Source: Halomonas shengliensis (GTDB lineage: Bacteria; Pseudomonadota; Gammaproteobacteria; Pseudomonadales; Halomonadaceae). Taken from it: DNA of 64,000 bases. Shown here piece by piece: positions 18,452-28,033 of this stretch. Each line of letters begins with the position of its first letter. Position 1 is the stretch's first letter. The notes beneath the pieces were generated by a model. That model was not told the DNA's origin and did not search any database. It saw only the letters and a program-made list of their open reading frames with translations. A program made the translations under genes and the position numbers. The DNA is taken from NCBI RefSeq assembly GCF_900104135.1, contig NZ_FNIV01000005.1, positions 251,149 to 315,148 on the forward strand, given 5' to 3'.

Positions 18452-19657
18452 ATGAGTGGACCGCTGGAAGGCATCACGGTGCTCGACATGTCGCGGGTGC
18501 TGGCCGGTCCCTGGGCGGGCCAGCTGCTCGCCGACCTGGGCGCCCGGGTGATCAAGATCGAGCACCCCAGCCGCGGCGACGACACCCGCGGCTGGGGGCC
18601 GCCGTGGCTGGCCCAGGAGGACGAGCGGGAGAAGGTCGCCGCCTACTACCTCTGCGCCAACCGCGGCAAGCACTCCCTGGCGGTGGACATCGCCACCGAG
18701 GAGGGCCAGGCGCTGGTGCGCCGGCTGGCCGCCGGGGCCGATATCCTGGTGGAGAACTTCAAGGTCGGCGGCCTGGCCAAGTACGGCCTCGACTACGCCA
18801 GCCTGCACGCCGAGAACCCGCGGCTGATCGGCTGCTCCATCACCGGCTTCGGCCAGGAGGGTCCTTACGCCCACCGCGCCGGCTATGACTTCATGATCCA
18901 GGCCATGGGCGGGCTGATGAGCCTGACCGGCGAGGCCGACGGCATGCCGATGAAGACCGGGGTGGCGATCACCGACGTGATGACCGGCCTCTACGCCACC
19001 GTGGGGGTGCTGGCGGCGCTGCAGGAGCGCGGCCGCACCGGGGTCGGTCGCCATGTGGACGTGGCGCTGCTCGACGTGCAGGTGGCCACCCTGGCCAACC
19101 AGGCCCTCAATGCCCTGGTCAGCGGCCGCGACCCCGAACGCCACGGCAACGCCCACCCCAACATCGTGCCCTACCAGGCGTTCGCCTGCGCCGATGGCCA
19201 CCTGGTGCTTACCGTGGGCAACGACGCCCAGTTCGCCCGCTTCGCGGCGCTGCTCGGCCACCCCGAGTGGGCCCGGGATCCCGCCTACGCCACCAACGCC
19301 GCCCGGGTCGGCAACCGTGCGGTGCTGGTGCCGATGATCCAGGCGATCCTTGCCACCCGGCGCCGGGACGAATGGCTCGCCGAGCTGGAGGCGCGCGGCA
19401 TCCCCGCCGGGCCCATCAACACCGTCGGTGAGGCCTTCGACGACCCCCAGGTGCGCCACCGCGAGATGCAGCGTGTCCTCAAGCGTGGCGAGCTCGAGGT
19501 GCCCCAGGTGGCCAACCCGCTGCGCTTCGACGGCGCCTCCGCCACCAGCGAGGTGGCCCCGCCGCGCCTCGGCCAGGACAGCGATGCCCTGCTGGCCGAG
19601 ATGGGGCTCACGGCGGAGGATATCGCCAGGCTCAGACGGGCGGGGGTGGTCAGGTAG
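18452..19657 (+). CDS. Class III CoA-transferase (CaiB/BaiF), probably glutarate CoA-transferase
   Basis: 401 residues. Family marks: [20 protein letters not shown] near the N-terminus, IKIEHPSRGDDTRGWGPP, the LVENFKVGGLAKYGLDY segment, and the catalytic Asp175 in [10 protein letters not shown]. Such enzymes move CoA between acids. Its place after gcdH suggests succinyl-CoA:glutarate CoA transfer, as for the human SUGCT group; that is inference. AAGGAG precedes the ATG. It is clearly paralogous to the CoA-transferase at 61.4 kb (shared GNAHxNIVPY and GNDxQF segments). It ends 3 bp from the convergent ppsR. Confidence 0.85.
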   Translation: MSGPLEGITVLDMSRVLAGPWAGQLLADLGARVIKIEHPSRGDDTRGWGPPWLAQEDEREKVAAYYLCANRGKHSLAVDIATEEGQALVRRLAAGADILVENFKVGGLAKYGLDYASLHAENPRLIGCSITGFGQEGPYAHRAGYDFMIQAMGGLMSLTGEADGMPMKTGVAITDVMTGLYATVGVLAALQERGRTGVGRHVDVALLDVQVATLANQALNALVSGRDPERHGNAHPNIVPYQAFACADGHLVLTVGNDAQFARFAALLGHPEWARDPAYATNAARVGNRAVLVPMIQAILATRRRDEWLAELEARGIPAGPINTVGEAFDDPQVRHREMQRVLKRGELEVPQVANPLRFDGASATSEVAPPRLGQDSDALLAEMGLTAEDIARLRRAGVVR

Positions 19658-19660
19658 GGA

Positions 19661-20494
19661 TTACCTCGGCGAGAACCGCCGGGTCAGCCCCATCTCGGCG
19701 ATCATCCGGGTGGAGATCTCCTCCACCGAGAAGCGGGTGGTGTCGATGAAGGGGATATGCATCTGCCGGTAGAGGCCCTCGGCCTGGCCCACCTCCTGCA
19801 CGCACTGGTCCATGGAGCTGTAGCGGCTGTTGGGGCGGCGCTCGTGGCGGATCGCCGCCAGCCGGCGCGGGTCGATGGTCAGCCCGAACAGCTTGTGGCG
19901 GTGGGGCGCCAGGGCGCGGGGCAGCTTGAGGGTGCCGTCCTCGTCGAGGTCGTCCTCGGTGAGGGGGTAGTTGGCCGCGCGGATGCCGAACTGCAGCGCC
20001 AGGTAGAGCGAGGTCGGCGTCTTGCCGCAGCGCGACACGCCGATCAGGATCACGTCGGCCTTGTCGTATTGGTGGGTGCGGGCGCCGTCGTCGTTGTCCA
20101 GGGCGAAGTGCACCGAGTGGATGCGGTCCATGTAGACCTCATCCTTGCCGATGGAGTGGGTGCGGCCCACGGTGTAGCTGGAGTGGGTGTCGAGTTCCTG
20201 CTCCAGGGGCTCGAGGAAGGTCGAGAAGATGTCGATCTTGAAGCCCTCGGCCTGGCGGATCACCTCGCGGATGCGGCCGTCGACGATGGTGTCGATGATG
20301 ATCGGCAGCTCGCCGTCGCGTACCGCCGCGCCGTTGATCACCTCCACCAGGGTCTCGGCCTTCTCCACCGTGTCGATGTAGGGCTTGGTAAGCATGCGGA
20401 TCTCGACGTTCTCGAACTGGGCGAGCAGGCTGCGGCCCAGGCTCTCGGCGGTGATGCCGGTGCCGTCGGAGATGAAGAAGGCGGTTCGGGTCAT
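19661..20494 (-). CDS. ppsR: PEP synthase regulatory protein (kinase/pyrophosphorylase)
   Basis: 277 residues. It begins [20 protein letters not shown] and has the P-loop GVSRCGKT at 152-159, both hallmarks of the PpsR/DUF299 family. PpsR switches PEP synthase off by ADP-dependent phosphorylation of a threonine and on again by phosphate-dependent removal. It is divergent from ppsA, its target, the classic arrangement. Confidence 0.95.
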   Translation of the reverse strand: MTRTAFFISDGTGITAESLGRSLLAQFENVEIRMLTKPYIDTVEKAETLVEVINGAAVRDGELPIIIDTIVDGRIREVIRQAEGFKIDIFSTFLEPLEQELDTHSSYTVGRTHSIGKDEVYMDRIHSVHFALDNDDGARTHQYDKADVILIGVSRCGKTPTSLYLALQFGIRAANYPLTEDDLDEDGTLKLPRALAPHRHKLFGLTIDPRRLAAIRHERRPNSRYSSMDQCVQEVGQAEGLYRQMHIPFIDTTRFSVEEISTRMIAEMGLTRRFSPR

Positions 20495-20726
20495 GGCTCG
20501 ATCGCTGTGGGGAAGGGGCCTTCATTGTCGGCGCCATGCCGGGTCGCGACAAGCCATCGGTCGTTCGCCGACTACAGGAATCCGCGAAAAGCATCGACTG
20601 TTGTAAAAATCCTCCAGTGACTTCGATGTTAGACCAATGGCGAATATGGCCACCCCTTGATAGAGTCGCCAGCATCCCGTCATGCCTGCCGGCATGACCA
20701 CCTGTCGTCGCTACCAAGGGGGTCCC

Positions 20727-23099
20727 GTGGACGATTACATTCTGTGGTTCGATGAACTGGGCATGGACGATGTCGAGCGTGTCGGGGGCAAGAACGCCTC
20801 CCTCGGCGAGATGATCTCCAACCTGGCCGGCGCCGGGGTCACCGTGCCCGGCGGCTTCGCCACCACCGCCCACGCCTACCGCGAATTCCTCTCCCATGAA
20901 GGCCTCAACGAGCGCATCAACCAGGCGCTCGCCACCCTGGACGTCGACGACGTCGCCGAGCTGGCCCGGGTGGGTGCCCAGATCCGCCAGTGGGTGATCG
21001 ACACCCCGCTGCCGCCCACCTTCGAGCAGCACCTGCGCACCGCCTACGACAAGCTCGCCACCCAGCACCCCAACCTCAAGGTGGCGGTGCGCTCCTCGGC
21101 CACCGCCGAGGACCTGCCCGACGCCTCCTTCGCCGGCCAGCAGGAGACCTTCCTCAATATCGAGGGCTTCGACAACATCAAGCGTGCCGTGCATGAGGTG
21201 TTCGCCTCGCTGTTCAACGACCGCGCCATCTCCTATCGCGTGCACCGCGGCTATGCCCACGAGAACGTGGCGCTCTCCGCGGGGGTGCAGAAGATGGTGC
21301 GCTCCGAGACCGGCGCCTCCGGTGTCATGTTCACCCTGGACACCGAGTCCGGCTACCGCGACGCGGTCTTCGTCACCGCCTCCTGGGGCCTCGGCGAGAC
21401 CGTGGTGCAGGGCGCGGTGAACCCCGACGAGTTCTATGTGCACAAGCCGACGCTGGCCGCCGGCCGCCCCGCGGTGCTTCGCCGCAACCTGGGCTCCAAG
21501 CTGATCAAGATGGTCTACGGCCAGGAGGCCAGCGCCGGCAAGTCGGTGGAGACCGTCGACGTGCCGCTCAAGGAACGTGGCCGCTTCTGCATCGACGACG
21601 CCCAGGTGATGGCCCTGGCCCGCCAGGCGGTGACCATCGAGGAGCACTACGGCCGGCCCATGGACATCGAGTGGGCCCTGGATGGCGACGACGGCGCGCT
21701 CTACATCGTCCAGGCGCGTCCCGAGACCGTGGTCTCCCAGCAGGAGGGCGGCAAGCTCGAGCGCTTCCAGCTCAAGGAGAAGGGCCGCAACCTGGTCAGC
21801 GGGCGCGCCATCGGCCAGCGCATCGGACGTGGCGCGGTCAAGGTGGTGGCCTCCCCGGACGACATGGAGAAGGTCAATGCCGGCGACGTGCTGGTCACCG
21901 ACATGACCGATCCCGACTGGGAGCCGATCATGAAGCGCGCCTCGGCGATCGTCACCAACCGCGGCGGGCGCACCTGCCACGCGGCGATCATCGCCCGCGA
22001 GCTTGGCATCCCGGCGGTGGTGGGCTGCGGCGACGCCACCGAGGTGCTGGCCGACGGTCGCGACGTCACCGTCTCCTGCGCCGAGGGCGACACCGGCCAC
22101 GTCTACGAGGGGCTGCTGGAGTTCGACCGTACCGTGACCAGCGTCGACGCCATGCCCGAGATCCCCTTCAAGATCATGATGAACGTCGGCAACCCCGACC
22201 GTGCCTTCGGCTTCGCCGGGCTGCCCAACGCCGGCGTCGGCCTGGCGCGCCTGGAGTTCATCATCAACCGCATGATCGGCGTGCACCCCAAGGCGCTGCT
22301 CGAGTACGACACCCTGCCCGAGGAGCTGCAGCAGACCATCGACCTACGCACCGCCGGCTACCCGAGCCCGGTGGAGTTCTACGTCGACAAGCTGGTGGAG
22401 GGCATCTCCACCCTGGCCGCGGCCTTCTACCCCGAGCGGGTGATCGTGCGCCTCTCGGACTTCAAGTCCAACGAGTACGAGAACCTGATTGGCGGTAAGC
22501 TCTACGAGCCCGGCGAAGAGAACCCCATGCTCGGCTTCCGTGGCGCCTCGCGCTACATCTCCGATGCCTTCCGCGCCTGCTTCGAGCTGGAGTGCCGGGC
22601 GCTCAAGCGGGTGCGCGAGGAGATGGGCCTGGACAACGTCGAGATCATGGTGCCCTTCGTGCGCACCACCGAGGAGGCCCGCGAGGTGGTCGACTTGCTG
22701 ACCGCCAACGGCCTGAAGCGTGGCGACAACGGCCTCAAGGTAATCATGATGTGCGAGCTGCCGGCCAACGCCCTGCTCGCCGAGGAGTTCCTGGAGCACT
22801 TCGACGGCTTCTCCATCGGCTCCAACGACCTCACCCAGCTCACCCTGGGGCTGGACCGCGACTCCGGTATCGTCGCCCACCTCTTCGACGAGCGGAACCC
22901 GGCGGTGAAGAAGCTGCTGGCCATGGCCATCCAGGCCTGCAAGGCCCAGGGCAAGTACATCGGCATCTGTGGCCAGGGTCCCTCGGATCACCCGGACCTC
23001 GCCAAGTGGCTGATGGAGCAGGGCATCGACTCGGTCTCCCTCAACCCGGACGCGGTGCTCGAGACCTGGTTCATGCTGGCCGGGGAAACCTTGGGTTAA
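20727..23099 (+). CDS. ppsA: Phosphoenolpyruvate synthase
   Basis: 790 residues (E. coli 792). N-terminal ATP-binding domain ([11 protein letters not shown]), a swivelling domain with catalytic His418 in [17 protein letters not shown], and a PEP/pyruvate-binding barrel ending with [17 protein letters not shown] (catalytic Cys) and [13 protein letters not shown]. It makes PEP from pyruvate and ATP for gluconeogenesis. The GTG at 20727 gives the usual [12 protein letters not shown] start and has AAGGGGG 5 nt upstream; upstream in-frame ATGs would add 15 unneeded residues. A structured repeat and a terminator follow the stop. Confidence 0.95.
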   Translation: MDDYILWFDELGMDDVERVGGKNASLGEMISNLAGAGVTVPGGFATTAHAYREFLSHEGLNERINQALATLDVDDVAELARVGAQIRQWVIDTPLPPTFEQHLRTAYDKLATQHPNLKVAVRSSATAEDLPDASFAGQQETFLNIEGFDNIKRAVHEVFASLFNDRAISYRVHRGYAHENVALSAGVQKMVRSETGASGVMFTLDTESGYRDAVFVTASWGLGETVVQGAVNPDEFYVHKPTLAAGRPAVLRRNLGSKLIKMVYGQEASAGKSVETVDVPLKERGRFCIDDAQVMALARQAVTIEEHYGRPMDIEWALDGDDGALYIVQARPETVVSQQEGGKLERFQLKEKGRNLVSGRAIGQRIGRGAVKVVASPDDMEKVNAGDVLVTDMTDPDWEPIMKRASAIVTNRGGRTCHAAIIARELGIPAVVGCGDATEVLADGRDVTVSCAEGDTGHVYEGLLEFDRTVTSVDAMPEIPFKIMMNVGNPDRAFGFAGLPNAGVGLARLEFIINRMIGVHPKALLEYDTLPEELQQTIDLRTAGYPSPVEFYVDKLVEGISTLAAAFYPERVIVRLSDFKSNEYENLIGGKLYEPGEENPMLGFRGASRYISDAFRACFELECRALKRVREEMGLDNVEIMVPFVRTTEEAREVVDLLTANGLKRGDNGLKVIMMCELPANALLAEEFLEHFDGFSIGSNDLTQLTLGLDRDSGIVAHLFDERNPAVKKLLAMAIQACKAQGKYIGICGQGPSDHPDLAKWLMEQGIDSVSLNPDAVLETWFMLAGETLG

Positions 23100-23107
23100 A
23101 TGCGAGG

Positions 23108-23205
23108 AGCGTTGGGGACAAGCCGTAGAGGAGGTCTACGCCAGGGATGGTGTCGGTAGCGCCCAGGGAGGGGTTCACAGCGCCTCCTCGGAGGCTTGTC
23201 GCCAG
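23108..23205 (+). repeat. Structured intergenic repeat, copy B
   Basis: Starts about 8 bp after the ppsA stop, in the direction of transcription. Stem pairs: ACAAGCC (23118-23124) with GGCTTGT (23193-23199), and GAGGAGG (23128-23134) with CCTCCTC (23183-23189). The outer stem has A-T where copy C has G-C, so pairing is kept while sequence differs. Between the stems lie CCAGGGATGG and CCCAGGGAGGGG, which can form two small hairpins with AGGGA-like loops. Confidence 0.88.
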
Positions 23206-23237
23206 GTAAGCTCCGAGTTGATGATCGATAGGTCAAT

Positions 23238-23272
23238 GACGCCCGGTCGACCCCCGTCGACCGGGCGTCTTT
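23238..23272 (+). terminator. Terminator downstream of ppsA
   Basis: GACGCCCGGTCGAC-CCCC-GTCGACCGGGCGTC, a perfect 14-bp stem, followed by TTT. It comes after repeat copy B, so the repeat is transcribed as part of the ppsA 3' UTR. Confidence 0.8.
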
Positions 23273-23328
23273 CGTCTATGCTGAGAGGCTCACGGCCTGG
23301 CCTACCCACCACGACAAGGAACCTGTCC

Positions 23329-25164
23329 ATGATGCTGCCCGCCACGCGTCCCCGTCGCCGCCTGCTGGCGCCGCTTGCCGCCGCCCTGCTGCTCGGCCTG
23401 CCCCTGGCCGCCCAGGCGGATACCGCCTTCACCTACGATATTCCCGCCATCGCCCCCGAGGTGTCGTCGGAGAGCGAGGAGAAGCCCGGCTGGGCCACCG
23501 AGCGCTTCGCCGTGGCCGCCGCCAATCCCCTGGCCACCGATGCCGGCTACCAGGTGCTCAAGGCCGGGGGCAGCGCCATCGACGCCGCCATCGCCGTGCA
23601 GATGGTGCTCAACCTGGTGGAGCCGCAGTCCAGCGGCATCGGCGGCGGCGCCTTCCTGGTCCACTTCGACGGCGAGGAGGTGGTCACCTTCGACGGCCGC
23701 GAGGCCGCCCCGGGCGCCGTCGATGGCAGCTTGTTCCTCGACGAGCAGGGCGAGCCCCTGGGATTCCTAGACGCCGCCGCCAGCGGCCTCTCGGTGGGGG
23801 TACCCGGCACCCTGCGCATGCTCGAGATGGCGCATAACCAGCACGGCGTGCTGCCCTGGGCCGAGCTCTTCGCGCCGGCGATCCGGCTGGCCGAGGAGGG
23901 CTTCGCGGTGAGCCCGCGCCTGGCCGAGAGCCTCGCCGGCGAGGAGCGCCTGCGCGACGATCCCCAGGCCGGCCCCTTCTACTATCCCGACGGCGAGCCC
24001 CTCGCCGCCGGCACGACCCTGCGCAACCCGGCGCTGGCCGAAATCCTGCGCCGGGTGGCCGAGGAGGGCAGCTCGGCGCTGCACACCGGGGCCATCGCCC
24101 ACGACCTGGTGCTGCGGGTCCAGGGCCACGCCGAGCGCCCCGGGACGCTCTCCCGGGAGGACCTGGCCGGCTACGAGGCCAAGCAGCGCGCGCCGCTCTG
24201 CACTCCCTGGCAGGCCTATGTGGTGTGCGGCTTCCCGCCGCCCTCCTCGGGGCACCTCACCGTGATGCAGATCCTCGGCATCCTCGAGGCGCTGCCGGCG
24301 GTGGAGGAGCCGCTGGTCGACGGGGTACCGAGCGAGGCGTGGCTGCACCCCTTCCTCGAGGCCTCGCGGCTGGCCTTCGCCGACCGTGGCCGCTACATCG
24401 GCGACCCGGCCTTCGTCGATGCCCCCGGCGGCGACTGGTCGAGCATGCTCGCCCCCGACTACCTCGTCGGGCGGGCCGCGCTGATCGGCGAGCAGAGCCT
24501 GGGCAGCGGCGGTGCCGAGCCCGGCAACCCGGGTGAGCTCGCCACTGCCTGGGGGCAGCATCCCCGGCAGCCGGAGTACGGCACCAGCCATATCAGCATC
24601 GTCGACGAGCAGGGCAATGCCCTGGCCATGACCACCACCATCGAGCAGGCCTTCGGCTCGCGGATCATGGCCGACGGCGGCACCGGCCTGCCCGGCGGCT
24701 ACCTGCTCAACAACGAGCTCACCGACTTCTCCTTCATCCCCGAGGACGACGAGGGGCGGCCCATCGCCAATCGCGTCGAGCCCGGCAAGCGGCCGCGCTC
24801 CAGCATGAGCCCGACCCTGGTCTTCGCCCGTGACGGCGAGGCGCGCGGTGATCTCGTGGCGAGCCTGGGCTCCCCCGGCGGCGCGGCGATCATCCACTAC
24901 ACGGCCAAGTCGCTGGTGGCGATGCTCGACTGGGGGCTGGATGCCCAGGAGGCGCTGGACCTGCCCCACGCCATCACCCTGGGCGGGCCGGCCTACCTGG
25001 AGCAGGGGCGCTTCCCGGCCGCCACCCTCGAGGGCCTGGCCGCGCGTGGCCACGAGGTCAGCGAGCGCGAGCTGGTCAGCGGCCTGCAGGCCATCCAGGT
25101 GGTGGGCGAGGGCTTCTTCGGCGGTGCCGACCCGCGCCGCGAAGGGGTGGTGATGGGGGAGTGA
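23329..25164 (+). CDS. ggt: Gamma-glutamyltransferase (secreted)
   Basis: 611 residues. An Arg-rich N-terminus and hydrophobic stretch ending AAQA form a signal peptide, so the enzyme is periplasmic. The mature part matches GGT: FAVAAANPLATDAGYQVLKA, PQSSGIGGGAFLVHFD, and the autocleavage Thr in PEYGTSHISIVDEQGNALAM, where Thr starts the small subunit and is the nucleophile; GSPGGAAI is also seen. It breaks down glutathione and other gamma-glutamyl compounds. The ATG at 23329 has AAGGA 8 nt upstream; a longer frame to 23218 would include the terminator and is rejected. Confidence 0.92.
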   Translation: MMLPATRPRRRLLAPLAAALLLGLPLAAQADTAFTYDIPAIAPEVSSESEEKPGWATERFAVAAANPLATDAGYQVLKAGGSAIDAAIAVQMVLNLVEPQSSGIGGGAFLVHFDGEEVVTFDGREAAPGAVDGSLFLDEQGEPLGFLDAAASGLSVGVPGTLRMLEMAHNQHGVLPWAELFAPAIRLAEEGFAVSPRLAESLAGEERLRDDPQAGPFYYPDGEPLAAGTTLRNPALAEILRRVAEEGSSALHTGAIAHDLVLRVQGHAERPGTLSREDLAGYEAKQRAPLCTPWQAYVVCGFPPPSSGHLTVMQILGILEALPAVEEPLVDGVPSEAWLHPFLEASRLAFADRGRYIGDPAFVDAPGGDWSSMLAPDYLVGRAALIGEQSLGSGGAEPGNPGELATAWGQHPRQPEYGTSHISIVDEQGNALAMTTTIEQAFGSRIMADGGTGLPGGYLLNNELTDFSFIPEDDEGRPIANRVEPGKRPRSSMSPTLVFARDGEARGDLVASLGSPGGAAIIHYTAKSLVAMLDWGLDAQEALDLPHAITLGGPAYLEQGRFPAATLEGLAARGHEVSERELVSGLQAIQVVGEGFFGGADPRREGVVMGE

Positions 25165-25206
25165 GTCCAGCGGGAGGCGCCGGGTCGTGCGGTGCTCGCC
25201 CGACGC

Positions 25207-27090
25207 CTACTGCCGGAGCCAGTTGCGCAGCTTGACCAGCAGCAGGGCGCCGTCGCCGAGCTCACGACGCTCGGCGATCAGCTCGGCCAGGCGTGCGGGG
25301 TGGTCGGTGATGATGGCGTCCACCCCCAGGTCGATCAGCTGCGACATCCGTGCACGGTCGTTGATGGTCCAGGCGTGGAGCTCGTAGCCGTAGCGGCTCG
25401 CCAGGGCGATCTCTCGCTCGTCGATGCGGTTGTGGCGCAGCCCCAGGGCATCGAGCCCGCGGCGGTCGAGGGTGCCGGGCAGCACCAGCTGGGCCAGCAG
25501 GGTGAGGCGCAGCTCGGGATAGTGCTCGCGGATGCGGCGCGAGAGGGGCGGTGAGACGGTGGCCACCCGGGTCTCGGCGATCACATCCGGGTCGCCGCAG
25601 GCGCGCACCTCGCGATCCACCACCGCCCCGGCCAGGCAGGCGAGGCGCTCGGCCCGTTCCGCCTCGAGCGCCGCGACCACCGCCTCCACCAGCGCCATCT
25701 CCCGGCCCGGGTCGGTCTTGAGGTCGATCATCAGGGTGCTGCGCCCGCGCACCGCTGCCAGCGCCTCGTCGAGCCCGGGGATGCGCTCGCCCACATAGGC
25801 GTCGCCGAACCAGCTGCCCACGTCGAAGGCCTCCAGCTCGGCCCGGCTCAGCTCCCCCAGCCGGCGCGGGTCGCCGGTCAGGCGCTGCAAGGTGCGGTCG
25901 TGGTAGAGCACCACCCGGTCGTCGGCGGTGAGGCGCACGTCGAGTTCCACGACGTCGGCGCCCTGGTCCAGGGCGCGGTGGATCGCCGGCAGGGTGTTCT
26001 CCGGGGCCTCGAGGGAACTGCCGCGATGGGCGATCACGCTTACCTGGTCGCGCAGCTCGAAGCTGTTGACGATCAGCCACGCCTGCCACAGTGCGAACAG
26101 CACCACACCGAGCTCCAGCCCCCAGGCCAGGCCCCCCGGGTGGGCGCCGGGAGGTGGCGGGGCCGGGCGCGGCTCGCGATGGGCCAGGCGCAGGGTGAGG
26201 CAGGCGGAGAGCAGGGCGTTGGCGGCGATGCCCACGAAGGTGATGGCCAGGGTCACCAGCACATAGGCGGTGAGGTAGGCCAGGGTGGCCGGCACCAGCA
26301 CGGCGTTGCGCTCCGGCAGCCACCACAGCAGCGGCGTGAAGAGACGGTCGAAGAGCAGGGTGGCCAGCACCGGCAGCAGCACGATCACCCCTAGCAGGGC
26401 CAGGGCGGCCACGGCGATGGGGCGGCGGTTGCCGCGGGTGAGGTCGCGGCTTCGCGAAAGCGCCCGGCGGGGCGAAAGCGTCTCCAGGGCCACCAGCGGC
26501 AGCGCCAGGATCCAGCGCACGTAGAGGCCGGCGGCGATCCAGGCCCAGGCCAGCACCAGCGGCAGCGCCAGGGCCAGGAACTGCCAGAGTGCCGGCGGGC
26601 GCACGCGCTGCACATAGTAGGGGTCGAGGTGGCCGAGCAGCGCCCCATGGAGCCACACCAGCCCCAGCGCCAGGGGCGCGAGGAGCAGCAGGTGGGTGCC
26701 GACCTGGATCACCACCAGCCCCGCCAGGGAGGGCAGGCGGTGCAGGGTCCACCACAGCGCCTCGAAGGCCAGGCGCAGGTGGTTGTCCCGCGGCCGCGCC
26801 GCCACCAGGATCATGCCGGCCTGCTGCAGGTAGAGCACCAGGAAGGTAAGCCCGATGGCGGCCAGCAGCCACAGCACCCCGCCCGGCGTCAGCAGCAGGT
26901 CGAGGAGCTCGGCGTTGCTGATCACGGTGCGCCCGAAGCGCCCGACCAGGGCGGCCAGGCTCCAGGCCGCCGCCGGCAGCAGCAGGCTCGAGGCCAGCAG
27001 GGTGAAGAAGAGGTGGTAGGCGACCAGCGGGCGCAGGTGCTCGCGCAGGGTGCGCAGGACGTCCCGGCTCAGTCGCGAGAGGGCCAGCAT
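25207..27090 (-). CDS. Membrane-anchored glycerophosphodiester phosphodiesterase
   Basis: 627 residues. The first ~330 residues carry eight or so hydrophobic helices (GPDPase membrane domain, PF10110-like), the last ~280 a GDPD barrel with VIAHRGSSLEAPENTLPAI, DVVELDVRLTADDRVVLYHD and a late ELHAWTIND. The family cleaves glycerophosphodiesters to glycerol-3-phosphate and an alcohol. The barrel follows a final helix and probably faces one side of the inner membrane. ATG at 27090 is chosen; an alternative TTG at 27120 lacks a better ribosome binding site, so the start is uncertain by ten residues. Confidence 0.85.
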   Translation of the reverse strand: MLALSRLSRDVLRTLREHLRPLVAYHLFFTLLASSLLLPAAAWSLAALVGRFGRTVISNAELLDLLLTPGGVLWLLAAIGLTFLVLYLQQAGMILVAARPRDNHLRLAFEALWWTLHRLPSLAGLVVIQVGTHLLLLAPLALGLVWLHGALLGHLDPYYVQRVRPPALWQFLALALPLVLAWAWIAAGLYVRWILALPLVALETLSPRRALSRSRDLTRGNRRPIAVAALALLGVIVLLPVLATLLFDRLFTPLLWWLPERNAVLVPATLAYLTAYVLVTLAITFVGIAANALLSACLTLRLAHREPRPAPPPPGAHPGGLAWGLELGVVLFALWQAWLIVNSFELRDQVSVIAHRGSSLEAPENTLPAIHRALDQGADVVELDVRLTADDRVVLYHDRTLQRLTGDPRRLGELSRAELEAFDVGSWFGDAYVGERIPGLDEALAAVRGRSTLMIDLKTDPGREMALVEAVVAALEAERAERLACLAGAVVDREVRACGDPDVIAETRVATVSPPLSRRIREHYPELRLTLLAQLVLPGTLDRRGLDALGLRHNRIDEREIALASRYGYELHAWTINDRARMSQLIDLGVDAIITDHPARLAELIAERRELGDGALLLVKLRNWLRQ

Positions 27091-27189
27091 GGCGGGCTCG
27101 AGGTGGCTAGCATGAGCCAAGGGTGACAGCCGCCGCCCTGTGTCGGCAAGAGGGCCGGCAAGCGCGACGGCAAGGGGCGCTGGGGCGGC

Positions 27190-27678
27190 TCAGCCCTCCA
27201 GCGGCAGGCGCGCCTCGGCCACCAGGATGCCGTTGTTGTCGGCGTAGAGCCACTCGCCGGGGGAGAGCGTCACCCCGGCGAAGGTGACCGGGATATCGCG
27301 CTGCCCCTCGCCGCGCTTCTGGCTCTTGCGCGGGTGGGCGCCCAGCGCCTGGATGCCGAGGTCGGTCTCGGCCAGCTCGTCGACGTCGCGCACGCAGCCA
27401 TACATCACCACCCCGCTCCAGCCGTTGCCGGCGGCCTGGGCGGCGAGCATGTCGCCGAGCATGGCGCAGCGGGTCGAGCCGCCGCCATCGACCACCAGCA
27501 CGGCGCCGTCGCCGGGCTCGGCCACCGCCTGCTTGACCAGGGAGTTGTCCTCGAAGCACTTCACGGTGCGGATCGGCCCGCAGAAGGCCTCGCGGCCGCC
27601 GAGGTTGACGAACAGCGGGTCGAGGATGCGCACCTCGGGGTGGGCGTCGCAGATGTCCGGGGTGATGATCTGGCTCAT
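27190..27678 (-). CDS. rraA: RraA family protein (RNase E inhibitor / aldolase-like)
   Basis: 162 residues, matching RraA length (161). Marks: [21 protein letters not shown]-type region [38 protein letters not shown] and [12 protein letters not shown]. RraA binds RNase E and slows mRNA decay; some family members are 4-hydroxy-4-methyl-2-oxoglutarate aldolases. The closeness to E. coli RraA motifs favours the first role. ATG at 27678 has GAGGAG upstream. Confidence 0.9.
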   Translation of the reverse strand: MSQIITPDICDAHPEVRILDPLFVNLGGREAFCGPIRTVKCFEDNSLVKQAVAEPGDGAVLVVDGGGSTRCAMLGDMLAAQAAGNGWSGVVMYGCVRDVDELAETDLGIQALGAHPRKSQKRGEGQRDIPVTFAGVTLSPGEWLYADNNGILVAEARLPLEG

Positions 27679-28033
27679 GGCAGGGCTCCTCGCCGGATGA
27701 ATGTCGCCCGATGATGCCATAGCCCGGGCCCCCTCGGCAGTTGACCGAAAGGTGCAGGCAGGGCTATTTCATGGAACCACCGCTCAAGGCTATCCCGGCG
27801 ACAGGCCTTCGAGGGGGCGCTGTGAACCCCTCCCTGGGCGCTACCGATGCCATCCCTGGCATAGGACCCCCTCTACGACCTGTCCCCGGCGCCTTTCGCT
27901 AAGGCTCGATGGATAACTGCGATAGCCCCTAAGTGCAGGCAGGATGCCAGGGGGAGGGCAACCCGGCACGGCTATGCCACAATGGCGGCGGCATGGACCC
28001 CGGCATCCGGGGAGACGAGGAGGAGAGCAGCAG
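27679..28033. other. 355-bp divergent intergenic region with repeat copy C
   Basis: Between divergent rraA and ybgA. It holds the reversed structured repeat (27793-27897) framed by an 11-bp direct repeat GTGCAGGCAGG at 27752-27762 and 27933-27943. No clear promoter could be fixed. Confidence 0.6.
27793..27897 (-). repeat. Structured intergenic repeat, copy C
   Basis: Reverse orientation relative to copies A and B. On the plus strand GACAGGCC (27800-27807) pairs with GACCTGTC (27877-27884; one G-T pair), and GAGGGGG (27811-27817) pairs with CCCCCTC (27867-27873). Copies A and B have GAGGAGG/CCTCCTC here, so both sides of the stem changed together. Unlike the other two copies it lies in a divergent region, not right after a stop codon. 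Confidence 0.88.

Noticed and set aside
23329..25164. ggt considered as cephalosporin acylase
   Set aside because: Signal peptide and the PEYGTSH and GSPGGA motifs fit gamma-glutamyltransferase; acylase activity cannot be told apart by eye and is the rarer function.
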